Positions 63,926 through 64,000 of a stretch of 64,000 nt of DNA are shown here, in pieces. The translations under genes and the position numbers were made by a program. The stretch lies in contig JAEINR010000015.1 in assembly GCA_016342325.1 (NCBI GenBank), positions 30,605-94,604 on the forward strand, given 5' to 3'. Each line of letters begins with the position of its first letter. Positions within the stretch are counted from its first letter, which is position 1. Source of the stretch: Desulfobacterium sp. (GTDB lineage: Bacteria; Desulfobacterota; Desulfobacteria; Desulfobacterales; Desulfobacteraceae). The notes under the pieces are model-generated. The model was not told the DNA's origin, ran no database searches, and saw only the letters and a program-made list of their open reading frames with translations.

Positions 63926-64000
63926 TGTGCATATTCCGGATCATTCCGTCCACTCAATCCGATTTATTCCGTCCACCCATTCCGCTGGAATCCGTCCACT
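63926..64000. mobile_element. Terminus of a probable IS21-like insertion sequence (truncated by the window)
   Basis: TGTGCATATTCCGG starts the element, followed by ATTCCGTCCAC at 63943-63953 and 63966-63976 and AATCCGTCCAC at 63989-63999. The repeat spacing is exactly 23 bases. Tandem repeats of this kind at the end of a TG-starting element are the format of IS21-family transposase-binding sites. The transposase gene would lie beyond the window, so the assignment is inference. Confidence 0.5.

Noticed and set aside
1..64000. CRISPR arrays, rRNA and tRNA genes
   Set aside because: No regularly spaced repeats of 25-40 bases with unique spacers, no rRNA signatures and no tRNA-like T-arm motif in intergenic DNA were seen by eye.

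Overview
The window looks like the chromosome of an anaerobic, sulfate-reducing deltaproteobacterium, most like Desulfobacteraceae/Desulfobacterium. The reasons are a dsrC gene with both redox cysteines, an HdrA/Flx-type electron-transfer operon, a siroheme decarboxylase-type gene, a PxxKW cysteine-rich protein, and three UGA-encoded selenocysteine sites, each followed by a hairpin at the position of a bacterial SECIS element. No rRNA, tRNA or CRISPR array was seen.

Layout. 0-6 kb: the end of a beta-helix/calcium-repeat surface protein, a large Rhs/YD-repeat polymorphic-toxin-like protein with an AT-rich variable tail, a small lipoprotein that could be its immunity partner, and a displaced second Rhs tip. 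6-17.5 kb: a 61-residue dual-CXXC selenoprotein overlapping truA, an amino-acid ABC transporter without its ATPase, a ClC channel, an aminotransferase, a PxxKW protein, kdsD, a phosphofructokinase, an LppC-like lipoprotein and miaA. 17.8-27.4 kb: the energy-metabolism core, consisting of a 1482-residue selenocysteine HdrA fused to a GltD-like domain, a selenocysteine MvhD/FlxD, two iron-sulfur subunits and an FAD/NAD subunit, then dsrC on its own promoter, a siroheme decarboxylase homologue and a nitrilase-family hydrolase. 27.5-31 kb: an mlaEFDCA phospholipid-transport operon on the minus strand. 31-36 kb: an RHH-like protein and a giant acyl-CoA-dehydratase-activase protein. 36-39.4 kb: an AT-richer accessory block (nucleoside hydrolase, DUF2608, DUF6172, methyltransferase). 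39.4-48.4 kb: a second MlaC-like gene divergent from an RND exporter, then comEC, murA, mtgA and a YheU-like gene. 48.7-55.2 kb: an E. coli ydj/ynj-like cluster (ynjB, ynjC, ynjD, ynjF, TVP38 and FeS proteins). 55.3-58.3 kb: a FecR/OmpA/CHASE2-HD-GYP unit. 58.3-59.5 kb: a gene-poor stretch with one broken gene. 59.5-63.8 kb: surface-polysaccharide-type genes. The window ends in what looks like the terminus of an IS21-like insertion sequence.

How the parts work together. The HdrA-Flx operon probably links NAD(P)H and ferredoxin to a low-potential disulfide. The dsrC gene directly downstream makes the DsrC disulfide or trisulfide an attractive partner, though no hdrB or hdrC is present. Dispersed elements include three copies of a ~66-nt repeat between 45.9 and 51.9 kb, a 21-nt motif found in opposite orientations at 6.0 and 16.5 kb, and a 16-C homopolymer just upstream of the phosphofructokinase ribosome-binding site.
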